NCBI GenBank assembly: GCA_003116975.1
Contig: BGKB01000066.1
Location: 248,001 to 312,000, forward strand
DNA: 64,000 nucleotides
DNA from: Aurantiochytrium sp. KH105
Taxonomy: Eukaryota; Sar; Bigyra; Thraustochytrida; Thraustochytriidae
Direction of reading: 5' to 3'
Position 1 is the first letter of the stretch, and the number at the start of each line of letters is the position of its first letter. This document shows positions 56,945 through 64,000 of the stretch, piece after piece. The position numbers and the translations under genes were made by a program. The notes beneath the pieces were generated by a model. The model did not search any database. It was not told the origin of the DNA and worked only from the letters and a program-made list of their open reading frames with translations.

Positions 56945-57985
56945 TCAGATACCCTCTTCGAGCGAGTGCAGGAACTCGGTATAATTTATTTTCTCAGGAT
57001 GCCGGGCTGGAAAAGCATCATGAAGTACGTCGATCGCGTCTTCGACCCCGTTTTTAGGAAGGAGACCAGTCGTTTTGAGTACGCTCATGAATTGCGTGCG
57101 AGTCACTGACTTGATATTGTGGCGGTCAAATTTGTCAAACGCGCCTCCGAGATGAAGCCTCCGAATGCGGCAGATCTGACGCATGGGATGCAAGACCTCC
57201 TCCAGAGCCTCTGTATCGAAGCGACGGGGTTCCCGCGTTCCCTTGGCAGCGAGGCGGTTGTCTTGCTTCGTGTGCGCTGGGTCAACAAAGCTGAGACAGC
57301 TGAGATAATCGACAAAGAGGGCGTCGTTTGGCGACTGAAAACGCTGTGCCACAAGATCAATCTTGGCTCCATGAATGCAGGTAATTCCAGCCATGTGCAA
57401 AGCACTCTTGAATTTGCTTGCGGGAATCTTACCCTTGCGCAGCGGGTCGTACGGGGCGAAGAAATCCCAGAGACGGATGCGCTTGGTCGCGCATTCTTCG
57501 CGCAAAAGGTCAACGAGGCCATCAACGGTGGCCTGCATATTGTCATATTTGGATTCATCATCGTGGCGCCGACCATAGCCCGCCATGGCAGCCTCGCGAC
57601 GCAGATTTCCCTGGAGTTCCATTTCCGCTACGGTTTCTGGTGAAAGTCCCGGAGGCACGGAGCCAGGAGAGGCATCCGCAAATTTGATGAATTCACGATA
57701 ATTGATGATGAGGTCTAGTTCGCCGTCCTCGTGCTTGAAAAGTTGGCACATGGCCTGGAGCACGGGCTCGCGTGCCTTTTGCACGGAGCGAAGCTGAAGC
57801 GTGTTGAGTGCGCGTCGAAAACGCGAGCACGAGAGCTTGCCCGACCTGGTGGTGTCGAATGCGACAAAGGCTGGCGGCAAGAGGACACGACTCGCGCGAA
57901 CTTCCTCCCTGATGCGATCGACGAGCGCTCTTGCTTCGTCGAGCGTCTCCTCGCTGACAGCCTCGTAGTCCCAGAAGACGTCCAT
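56945..57985 (-). CDS. EF-hand-repeat protein, probably Ca2+-independent in part
   Basis: 346 residues from MDVFWDYEAV (57985); an ATG 25 codons upstream gives a basic, UTR-like lead and is less likely. Three similar segments repeat, each with a helix-loop-helix pair: FDTTRSGKLSCSRFRRAL, YDPLRKGKIPASKFKSAL and FDKFDRHNIKSVTRTQF. Each is followed by an IN/LFVDY-type second hand (LIINYREFIKF, LFVDYLSCLSF, KINYTEFLHSL). The loops lack several of the acidic Ca2+ ligands of a canonical 12-residue EF loop, so many hands are probably structural. Such six-hand proteins are common in flagellar or cytoskeletal settings. There is no transmembrane or enzymatic region. Confidence 0.75.
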   Translation of the reverse strand: MDVFWDYEAVSEETLDEARALVDRIREEVRASRVLLPPAFVAFDTTRSGKLSCSRFRRALNTLQLRSVQKAREPVLQAMCQLFKHEDGELDLIINYREFIKFADASPGSVPPGLSPETVAEMELQGNLRREAAMAGYGRRHDDESKYDNMQATVDGLVDLLREECATKRIRLWDFFAPYDPLRKGKIPASKFKSALHMAGITCIHGAKIDLVAQRFQSPNDALFVDYLSCLSFVDPAHTKQDNRLAAKGTREPRRFDTEALEEVLHPMRQICRIRRLHLGGAFDKFDRHNIKSVTRTQFMSVLKTTGLLPKNGVEDAIDVLHDAFPARHPEKINYTEFLHSLEEGI

Positions 57986-58334
57986 TTTGGCGGCAAACCT
58001 AGGCTTCGTGCTTGTGCAGGTTTGCTCTGATTCTCTTTTTCGAGTTTGCACGATCTTCATCGCGCACGCGCGAGAAGGAAACGAGATATATCGTTTTGTA
58101 AACTATCCGTTGAAAAGCATTTTTTTTTTCACCCCGCTTGAAGGGAGAGGAAAGAGACAGCCAGCGAAAACAAAAGATAAAGGAAACAGCGCATGGGCTT
58201 GCACGGCGTACATGCAACAAGATGACCGCAATGTGATGTAAAGTGATGATCAGATTTTTGCACAACGTCCGTGGCGAGGATTAAAGCTCTAGCTAAGAGG
58301 GAGGAAAAGGGAAACTTCATGACAGGAGAACGAT

Positions 58335-58414
58335 GATTCAATTCAATTCAACTCAAATCATTTCAATTCAAATCGATTCGGTTCGGTTCGGTTCGCTTTG
58401 ATTTGATTTGATTC
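58335..58414. repeat. Pentamer block changing unit along its length
   Basis: It starts as ATTCA units, shifts through AATCA/TTCAA and TTCGG and ends as GATTT units. The shift suggests slippage and point drift of one pentamer family. Confidence 0.85.
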
Positions 58415-58472
58415 CTTCGTTCAAGGAGTACGTTGACAATAGAGAGCGCTCGTCCACAGGCAGCGTGGCAAA

Positions 58473-58563
58473 CTGGCTGGCTGGTTGACTGACTGACCGA
58501 CTGACAGACAGACAGACTGACTGACTGACAGGACCACAGTGACTGACTGACAGGACCACAGTG
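58473..58563. repeat. CTGA/CAGA tetramer block with a 22-base tandem duplication
   Basis: Tetramers GGCT, GACT and GACA follow one another. The 22-base unit at 58519-58540, ending in GGACCACAGT, is repeated exactly at 58541-58562. Confidence 0.9.
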
Positions 58564-58630
58564 GCGTGAAAGATTGCATAAATGGTAAGAAAGGGCCAAG
58601 GCTACTTGGCACCGAGAAGTTTGGCTGCTT

Positions 58631-59257
58631 TTATTTGGCACCAAGAAGCTTGTCCTTGGCCTCGTTGATCTTGGTCGCCACGTAGGTGGAACCACCAGTA
58701 TCAGGGTGGTTGAGCATGGCGAGGCGGCGGTGGGCTTCACGAACCTTTTCGCGAGTAGCGCTTTCGCGAATACCGAGAATAAGAGCTGCCTCACGCTTGG
58801 TCATTTCCTCCTCAAAGCCGCCCTCGTAAAAGTTCTTGCCGAGCATAAAGCTGAGCCAGCTGAGCCAGCCACTTTCCTTCTTTTCGGTTTCACCGCCGCC
58901 CTGGGCAGCTTCTTCTTTGGCAGCGGCAGCGGCAGCCTCTTGCCTGGCCTGGCGACGGTCGATGGCCTCGAGCACGAGCTTGCCCGAGTAGGCGACGACA
59001 GCCACTCCACCACCAACAATGAGCGGTGACAGCGACTCTTGCGGGACGGTGGCCCGGAACCCACGGGACTGGAGGGCAAAGCGCTTGTCGCGCATGTCCT
59101 TTTGCTCGGCGTCCTCCTCGCGGCGGGCGTCCAAGAAGGTGCCTGCGGCCTGGCGGAGAGTCCTCCGCGCGGTGTGAGCCCCATGGTCGGCGCCATGGCC
59201 CAATGCCACGCCTTGGCGCGCGGCCACGGCGCCCACTCGTCGCGCGCCGAGCATCAT
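58631..59257 (-). CDS. Pam18/TIM14-like J-protein of the mitochondrial import motor
   Basis: Pam18 (DNAJC19) stimulates mitochondrial Hsp70 at the TIM23 channel. This protein has 208 residues, starting MMLGARRVGAVAARQG, an Arg/Ala-rich presequence-like start. One membrane span lies at about 97-115 (LIVGGGVAVVAYSGKLVLE). The C-terminal short J domain has MTKREAALILGIRE, the HPD triplet in LNHPDTGGS, and AKDKLLG at the end, as in Pam18. The frame upstream of 59257 is a repeat-derived extension. The linker with Ala-rich KEEAAQGGGETEKKE is longer than in yeast. It is head-to-head with the thioesterase gene. Confidence 0.88.
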   Translation of the reverse strand: MMLGARRVGAVAARQGVALGHGADHGAHTARRTLRQAAGTFLDARREEDAEQKDMRDKRFALQSRGFRATVPQESLSPLIVGGGVAVVAYSGKLVLEAIDRRQARQEAAAAAAKEEAAQGGGETEKKESGWLSWLSFMLGKNFYEGGFEEEMTKREAALILGIRESATREKVREAHRRLAMLNHPDTGGSTYVATKINEAKDKLLGAK

Positions 59258-60091
59258 TTTGCCCGCACCGCCCTCCCGGCCTCTGCTGCCCGCTGCTGCC
59301 GCTGGCGCCGCCTTCGCGAGGACCTCTCGGCGCTTTTCTTCTGGATCAACTTGTGCGACTGCACGCTCCGTGCGGACCGCCACCCCCTGCGCGCGACCCT
59401 TGCAAGGGTCCGTCAGCCAGGTCCTTCTTTCGCGACCCTTGTACGGGTCTCCTACCAAAGCAGTATACGTATACGTAAATAACAAGGATGTGACGGCTCC
59501 GCGCGGCGGCTCGGTTGGGAATGGCAGGGCGTCTTGCTGGATGGTCGTTCTTGGGATGATGGAGCTGGCGAGGAATGCGAGGACGCTGCAGGAAGATGTT
59601 GAGTACTTTGTCTGGGCCAAGAAATCGTTGAGAGAGCGCAATTTTGCGATGCTAATGGCCTTTGCCATCTCAGTATAGTAACTTGACGACATTGACACTG
59701 CCAGCATTGAAGGTATGCGATATGCTGTGCCTGGGCCTAGATTAACGCAAGCGAATGTCCATTTCCAACACCAATCCATCCTCGTGAGATGCTCGCATGG
59801 GTTCGCATCCAAAGCGATGCCAGATTTTTTTCCAGCTCGCAAAGTGAGTGCCGGCAAGAGAACAACGTCGCTCGAGGTTGGCACACGTCGCTCGTCCTCT
59901 CCGCCCCAGACCGCTGTCTTCTCGACGCACCGCGGACGCCGCGATGGCGTCTGCATTCCTCTCGGAAACTGCCCTAGATTGCCCGCAGAATCGGACTTTT
60001 GAGCACCTCAACACCAGCTGCAGAATCGAAATCTTCGCGCGTGCCAGCGAGCGTGCGAGCGAGCGAGCGAGCGAAGGGGCCGGTTGTGTGT
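59258..60091. promoter_or_regulatory. Bidirectional region, Pam18 / thioesterase
   Basis: 834 bases between start codons. It contains the perfect 16-base palindrome GACCCTTGCAAGGGTC (59395-59410), a close variant at 59434-59449 and GAGC tetramers near 60048-60074. Confidence 0.55.
59395..59449. promoter_or_regulatory. Paired palindromic motif GACCCTTG..GGGTC
   Basis: A perfect 16-base palindrome (59395-59410) and a variant (GACCCTTGTACGGGTC, 59434-59449) have starts 39 bases apart, about four helix turns. They lie upstream of Pam18. They look like a dimeric transcription-factor site. Confidence 0.4.
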
Positions 60092-61078
60092 ATGCTGAGC
60101 GTTGCGCGGCGCGCGTGGCCCGGACCCGTGGGCCCTGCGCTCGGGAGAAGAAGGCCAGGCCTGAAGCTGCTGGCAGTGACGACGGTGGCGAGCCTGTTTA
60201 GCGCGATGGCGGCGAACAAGATGGGCAAGATGTCGCGCGAGGGCACGACGATCTTGATCGAACCGCCCGAGACGGCTGACTCCGTGGTGGTGATCATGCA
60301 CGGCCTCGGAGACACCGCGAACGGGTTCGCAGATGTGGCCCAAATGTTCTCGGCGCGCATGCCGACGACAAAGTTTATCCTGCCCACGGCACCCACGCAG
60401 CCCGTGACCCTGAACAGGGGGATGCGTATGCCTTCCTGGTACGATATCGTGAGTCTGGGCGGCGGCCCGAGCGAGACGTTTGAAGGGATTGAGGACAGCG
60501 CGCAAAGGATTCGCGGTATCCTGGATGAGGAACACGAAAAGGGTATGCCGTACAACCGCATGGTGCTTGCTGGATTCAGTCAGGGCGCTGCGATGAGTCT
60601 ATTCACGGGCTTGCAGCTTCCCGCAGAAAAGAAGCTGGCTGGTCTCCTGGTCATGAGTGGTTACCTTGCCGGCTACAACAAATTCAAGCTGACGCCTGGT
60701 CTCGAGGACACGCCAGTGCTGCACCAGCACGGAACCTCTGACCAGGTGGTTTCTTTTGATATGGGCGATCGTACACAAAAACGAGTGCAAGAGCTTGGAG
60801 CGACAGACTATACGCTAGAGCCGTACAAGGGCATGAGTCACTCGGTGTCTCCCGAAGAGCTTGGTTCCGGACTTGCTTTTCTGCAAAAGGTCCTTGCGCC
60901 TGCAAAAGATGCTGCGACGGAGAGCGGAGCTGGCGCCAAGACGGTCGATGACATGTCTGTCACGGAGCTCAAGGCTGCGATCGAGCAAGGTGGTCTCGGG
61001 ACCAAGGCTGTGGGCCTTGTCGAAAAGGAAGATCTCGTCAAGCTCCTCAAGGAGAGTCAGGCGACGAAAGAGCTCTAA
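60092..61078 (+). CDS. Acyl-protein thioesterase/carboxylesterase (LYPLA family) with C-terminal SAP-like helix pair
   Basis: This alpha/beta hydrolase should remove palmitate from proteins or act on lysophospholipids. It is about 328 residues from the ATG at 60092, against about 230 for plain family members. VVIMHGLGD gives the oxyanion region, GFSQGAAMSL the nucleophile Ser, HGTSDQVV the Asp and GMSHSVSPEE the His. Extra at the front is a basic lead with a hydrophobic stretch (LKLLAVTTVASLFSAMA), either a targeting peptide or an anchor; MAANKMGKM is an alternative later start. Extra at the end is VTELKAAIEQGGLGTKAVG..EDLVKLL, which resembles the SAP/ARMET-C helix pair. Confidence 0.86.
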   Translation: MLSVARRAWPGPVGPALGRRRPGLKLLAVTTVASLFSAMAANKMGKMSREGTTILIEPPETADSVVVIMHGLGDTANGFADVAQMFSARMPTTKFILPTAPTQPVTLNRGMRMPSWYDIVSLGGGPSETFEGIEDSAQRIRGILDEEHEKGMPYNRMVLAGFSQGAAMSLFTGLQLPAEKKLAGLLVMSGYLAGYNKFKLTPGLEDTPVLHQHGTSDQVVSFDMGDRTQKRVQELGATDYTLEPYKGMSHSVSPEELGSGLAFLQKVLAPAKDAATESGAGAKTVDDMSVTELKAAIEQGGLGTKAVGLVEKEDLVKLLKESQATKEL

Positions 61079-61428
61079 GCCTTCCATGTTTTTTTGGAAA
61101 GAAAAAAAACAATTGCAGTAAAGCACATCTCCGTTTCTTTTGTTGTCTCCTAATCGACGATGCTCGTCACGATGAGCAACCCATCACCTTGACACCAGGT
61201 GGTAAACTGCTGTAGCTACCCATTACCTTGACACCAGGTGGTGAACTGCTTTAGCATCCATGCACAGCGGAAAATGCACAAGATATTCTCTCTGTTGTTT
61301 GGCCTCTCCTGATGGCGATGGGACACAGAAATAGACTTTTATTGTTTGCGCGCCAATCAATCGATTCAGAAGGTTCGTTTTCATATTTGTGTTCACAATG
61401 ATTTTGTTTGTTCATTAAAGTTAGAAGA
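61079..61428. other. 3'-to-3' gap with a 39-base tandem repeat
   Basis: A convergent gap of 350 bases. Two copies of a 37-base unit with 39-base spacing lie at 61180-61216 and 61219-61255. Nothing else is seen. Confidence 0.6.
61180..61255. repeat. Tandem duplicate of a 39-base unit
   Basis: Both copies read CCCATYACCTTGACACCAG, GTGGTRAACTGCT and KTAGC, with three differences. The core CCTTGACACC is the reverse complement of GGTGTCAAGG inside the dispersed repeat at 3211 and 17895; this overlap is short and may be chance. Confidence 0.85.
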
Positions 61429-62874
61429 TTACATGGCTGTGACTCGCTCGACAAAGCGCATGGCATGTTTATATAAATCTCTCGACTGTTCACAACCGGA
61501 TTCCCACTGAAGTTGAAAGCTGTGGACCTTGTCGGGATAGGCGAAGAAAGAGATGTCGGCGTCGGGAGAATTGTGCGCCTTTGCTTTGGCATAAAAGTCT
61601 TCGATATGCGGCATAAAGATCTCGGCATCCCCAGCCGTGAGCATGAGAGGCGGCATATCGTGAAGCTTTGAGAGAATTGGCGAGGCCAGCGGATTGGACG
61701 CGGCCACGTGCGCCAGAGGGACATATGTTCTTGCCGCGCCATTGACGATGCCGGCCGTGAGGACATCTCGGTTGGCGCGCTTGGCACAATATGGTGCATC
61801 ATGACGCAAATCGAGAAGCGGGCTCATGATGATGGCACCTGCGGGCATAGGAAGCTTTGCATCGGCAAGAACACCTGCGACATGCTTGGGGCACACCTTG
61901 GCGGTTGCCGCGCCGTTGTTGGCAAGGTTGTTGGATTGCAGAGAGCTCCCTTGTCGATCGATATCGTCGTTGGTGATGTAGGTGTTCAAGCCGTCACGGA
62001 GAGCAAGAAGCGTTGCAGCGACAAGACCACCTCCGGCGCTCTCGCCGGCAAGAACAACTTGGGAGGCTTGCATGCGTCCTGGCGCAACGTGCCAGGCAAA
62101 GGCCCGCACGGCGTCAATGACAGCGGCTGGAAAACGCGCTTCAGGGGCAAGAGCGTAGTCAGGAAGGACAACAATCATGTTGAGCGGCGAGGGGCGGTCG
62201 AGAGCGTGTTCGCCGTAGTGCCAGCCAACGGCCTGTGAGGCAAGCATTGTGCCGCTGACGTATCCGCCGCCGTGAAAGTGAAGAAGCCACTTTAAAGGTT
62301 TTTCGCGCGTTTGGTGGGCGTGTGGCGTACGTTCGTGCCACGTCTGGGCCTCATTGCGTTCTTCGGAGGAGACGGCGAGTCCGAGGTGTTTCTTGGCGTC
62401 GGGGACAAGGCGTTTGGGGCAGACTGCCCGGCACGGAACGCCATCTGCGACATAGTCAAAGGTTGTATATCCTGCCTTTTCCATGGCTTTGGCACTCGAG
62501 TAGGCGACGAGCTCAAAGCCTCGGCGCATGTAGCGATAGTTTGTTTCGTCATGTTCGGCTGCGATTTGCAAGAACTCTGCAGCGCTCCGCACGCCGCTGT
62601 TGATGACTTCGGTCGCCCAAGGCATACCCATATGCTCGGGCTCTCCACCGCGGCGAATGCGCGAGATTGTGGCTGCTGCCGTGCCCCAGGCAAATTCTCT
62701 CGCGGCGCCTGCAAAGAGCCACGTGCACGCCTCTGCGGAGGTCTGCACTCCGGCAAGCCTTCTCGCCGTGAACACCGCGACCATTGCGAGCACCAAGCAC
62801 GCCATCTGCGCCATTCGTCCGCTCGCCGCGAGGGTCTCCACGACCGTCGCCGCTGCCGCCGTCGCCGCGCCCAT
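61429..62874 (-). CDS. HSL-type alpha/beta hydrolase (esterase/lipase fold 3), membrane-anchored
   Basis: The protein has 481 residues. An Ala-rich N-terminus with a hydrophobic stretch at about 20-37 (MACLVLAMVAVFTARRLAG) suggests a membrane anchor, as in arylacetamide deacetylases. The hydrolase domain carries FHGGGYVSG (oxyanion hole, about 200), VLPDYALAPEARFPAA, the nucleophile in GESAGGGLVA (about 278), MSPLLDLR, TAGDAEIFMP (the Asp) and KVHSFQL (the His). It should hydrolyse ester bonds of lipids or small acetyl esters. An insertion between the nucleophile and acid (about 300-340, Asn/Ser-rich) is longer than usual. The start at MGAATAA is chosen; 147 upstream codons are repeat readthrough. 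Confidence 0.87.
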   Translation of the reverse strand: MGAATAAAATVVETLAASGRMAQMACLVLAMVAVFTARRLAGVQTSAEACTWLFAGAAREFAWGTAAATISRIRRGGEPEHMGMPWATEVINSGVRSAAEFLQIAAEHDETNYRYMRRGFELVAYSSAKAMEKAGYTTFDYVADGVPCRAVCPKRLVPDAKKHLGLAVSSEERNEAQTWHERTPHAHQTREKPLKWLLHFHGGGYVSGTMLASQAVGWHYGEHALDRPSPLNMIVVLPDYALAPEARFPAAVIDAVRAFAWHVAPGRMQASQVVLAGESAGGGLVAATLLALRDGLNTYITNDDIDRQGSSLQSNNLANNGAATAKVCPKHVAGVLADAKLPMPAGAIIMSPLLDLRHDAPYCAKRANRDVLTAGIVNGAARTYVPLAHVAASNPLASPILSKLHDMPPLMLTAGDAEIFMPHIEDFYAKAKAHNSPDADISFFAYPDKVHSFQLQWESGCEQSRDLYKHAMRFVERVTAM

Positions 62875-64000
62875 TTGGGGCCGCGCGGGTCCGTACCGGT
62901 GTCTGTCTCTCCGCCGCGAGGGCCTTTGCGCGCGGGCACGACCGCCTCTCTTTGCTTTTCCGACCGCGCGCCGTCGCACGAAGCGGGTTTGCTGCTCGCC
63001 CGCGACACGGCGAGACGTGGCGAGGCACGCACGGCCCGATTCCGGCTTGGCTTGGGCCTGGCACGACGCGGCGCGCGAGCTCGATGAGCGCCGCGCGCTC
63101 CAAGTACCGCGGAGTCGTGACCACGGCAGGCTGCTCTGCCGCGCGTGCAGGCTGCCCACAGTCGCCGGTCGCTGTACCCCCTGGTAACGGTTGACCGGCG
63201 CACGGCCCGGCCCGGCACGGCATGCCACGCCACGCCACGCCACGCCACGCCACGCCACGCCATGCCATGCCATGCCGCAGGCGCTGCAGCTCGCGTCGCG
63301 CAGAAGCGGCAGCACGCGCGCTCGGCTGGCGTGTGCTTGAAGACCGCGCGGACTGCGAGTCTGCCGGGGGCGGTGGAGGCAAGCAAGCGATTGCGCGATG
63401 ACGTTTCGAGCACGGTACTACTTACTACCGTTCGAAAGGGTCCAGCCGGGGAGAGGCTGCTTGCTGTTGCTTGCTTGCTTGCCGGCCGACCGAGCTTCCT
63501 TCCCTGTTTCCTTCCATTCTTCATGCGTCGATGTGTCTTGGTTGCTCGAGCGACCAAGCGGTCGCTGTCGGTCGGTGCGGCTACGGCCCGTCGTCGGCCG
63601 GTCGGTCGGTCGATCGGCGACCCTCGATGGCGATGATCGTTCGTTCAGTCGGTCCTCGCATTGGAAAATAACGCCAGGCTGCTCAGCTTGATTTGCCCTT
63701 CCCTGCTCTGCGTGGTGTAGTACTCCTCACTAGCCGTGCATGTGCATGCCACAGGCGGCAACTTGTGCGCGCCCGTCGCTCCACTGCCACGTCTCCTTCG
63801 CGCGCGGGCCGTACCGCGCCTCCGTCCCGAGGTCTTTGGGCATCGAAAATCACGACGACGGACGCTCTGATCTACCGAGATTCACTCCTACATCCATCCA
63901 TCCACCCACCCATTCATTCATTCGCTCGCTTGGCCTCGCCATCGCGCCTTGCCGTCGCGCCGTGCCTCCGGCCATTCCGGGGAAGGTAAAAGCAGCCTCG
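62875..64000. other. GC-rich upstream region and window edge
   Basis: It contains the CACGC array (63225-63276), TTGCTTGCTTGC tetramers near 63465-63480, a GGTCGGTCGGTCG run near 63598 and CATC/CATT tetramers near 63889-63930. No ORF looks real. The last bases include GGAAGGTAAAAG, which could be a donor of a gene lying mainly beyond the window. Confidence 0.5.
63225..63276. repeat. CCACG pentamer array
   Basis: About eight CCACG units turn into CCATG units. This is a pentamer array like the CCTCG arrays at 4241 and 31989 but with a different unit, again just upstream of a gene (HSL-type hydrolase). Confidence 0.9.

Larger units (their letters stand above)
57986..58630. other. Gap with two complex short-repeat blocks
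   Basis: It lies between two minus-strand genes. It has an ATTCA/TTCGG/TTTGA pentamer stretch (58335-58414), a CTGA/CAGA stretch (58473-58563) and an exact 22-base tandem duplication (58519-58562). No gene is seen. Confidence 0.6.

Noticed and set aside
56867-57109. Plus-strand frame behind a TATA-like box at 56852
   Set aside because: It runs antisense into the EF-hand gene and has no domain.
1-64000. LTR, Polinton or other virus-like elements
   Set aside because: No reverse transcriptase, integrase, capsid, DNA polymerase B or long terminal repeats were seen on either strand.

Overview
The window reads as nuclear DNA of a gene-dense, intron-poor, GC-rich eukaryotic microbe. It has peroxisomal and mitochondrial targeting signals, cyclic-nucleotide and RGS signalling, RNA polymerase III and KICSTOR subunits, a coiled-coil protein of flagellar type, GTAAGT-type introns and AATAAA signals. 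I infer a stramenopile, most likely a thraustochytrid (Labyrinthulea). This rests on overall style and gene content, not on a diagnostic marker. I found no rRNA, convincing tRNA, CRISPR array, LTR element or virus-like element. There is one ambiguous base, at 36975.

Layout. 1-13.8 kb: the 3' part of a cyclin; a GST with one clear intron; an N-acylated AGC kinase with three cyclic-nucleotide sites; a decayed IBR/RING-like fragment; a secreted carotenoid oxygenase; RNA polymerase III subunit RPC4 head-to-head with a small spliced basic protein. 14-22 kb: a membrane TKL kinase with a cyclic-nucleotide domain, head-to-head with an N-acylated multi-RGS protein, then a lipoate-ligase-like enzyme. 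22-31 kb: a CCCH/ankyrin protein with a decayed partial copy of its own 3' end, an unknown coiled-coil gene whose frame continues past its stop, and a Roc-COR-TIR protein. 31-44 kb: ChaC, a four-repeat ZNRD2-like protein, an unknown gene head-to-head with a peroxisomal acyl-CoA oxidase, kaptin with huge poly-Asp tracts, and an AcuI-type reductase. 44.5-48.5 kb: an accessory island, visibly poorer in GC, with a nuclease-kinase fusion of Crinkler type and broken coding remnants. 48.7-64 kb: MOSC-like, leucine-rich repeat, coiled-coil, unknown acidic, FKBP, EF-hand, Pam18, acyl-protein thioesterase and HSL-type hydrolase genes.

How the genes relate. Most neighbours alternate strand, so many intergenic gaps are shared head-to-head promoters 0.4-2.7 kb long, often carrying short tandem arrays (GACA, CCTCG, CGCCCG, CACGC). 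Signalling dominates the first 21 kb: two kinases with cyclic-nucleotide domains and an RGS protein. Two of these three carry myristoylation/palmitoylation N-termini, and a palmitoyl-thioesterase-like gene lies at 60 kb. The most unusual proteins are the TM-TKL-cNBD kinase, the Roc-COR-TIR protein, the nuclease-kinase fusion and the four-fold ZNRD2 repeat.
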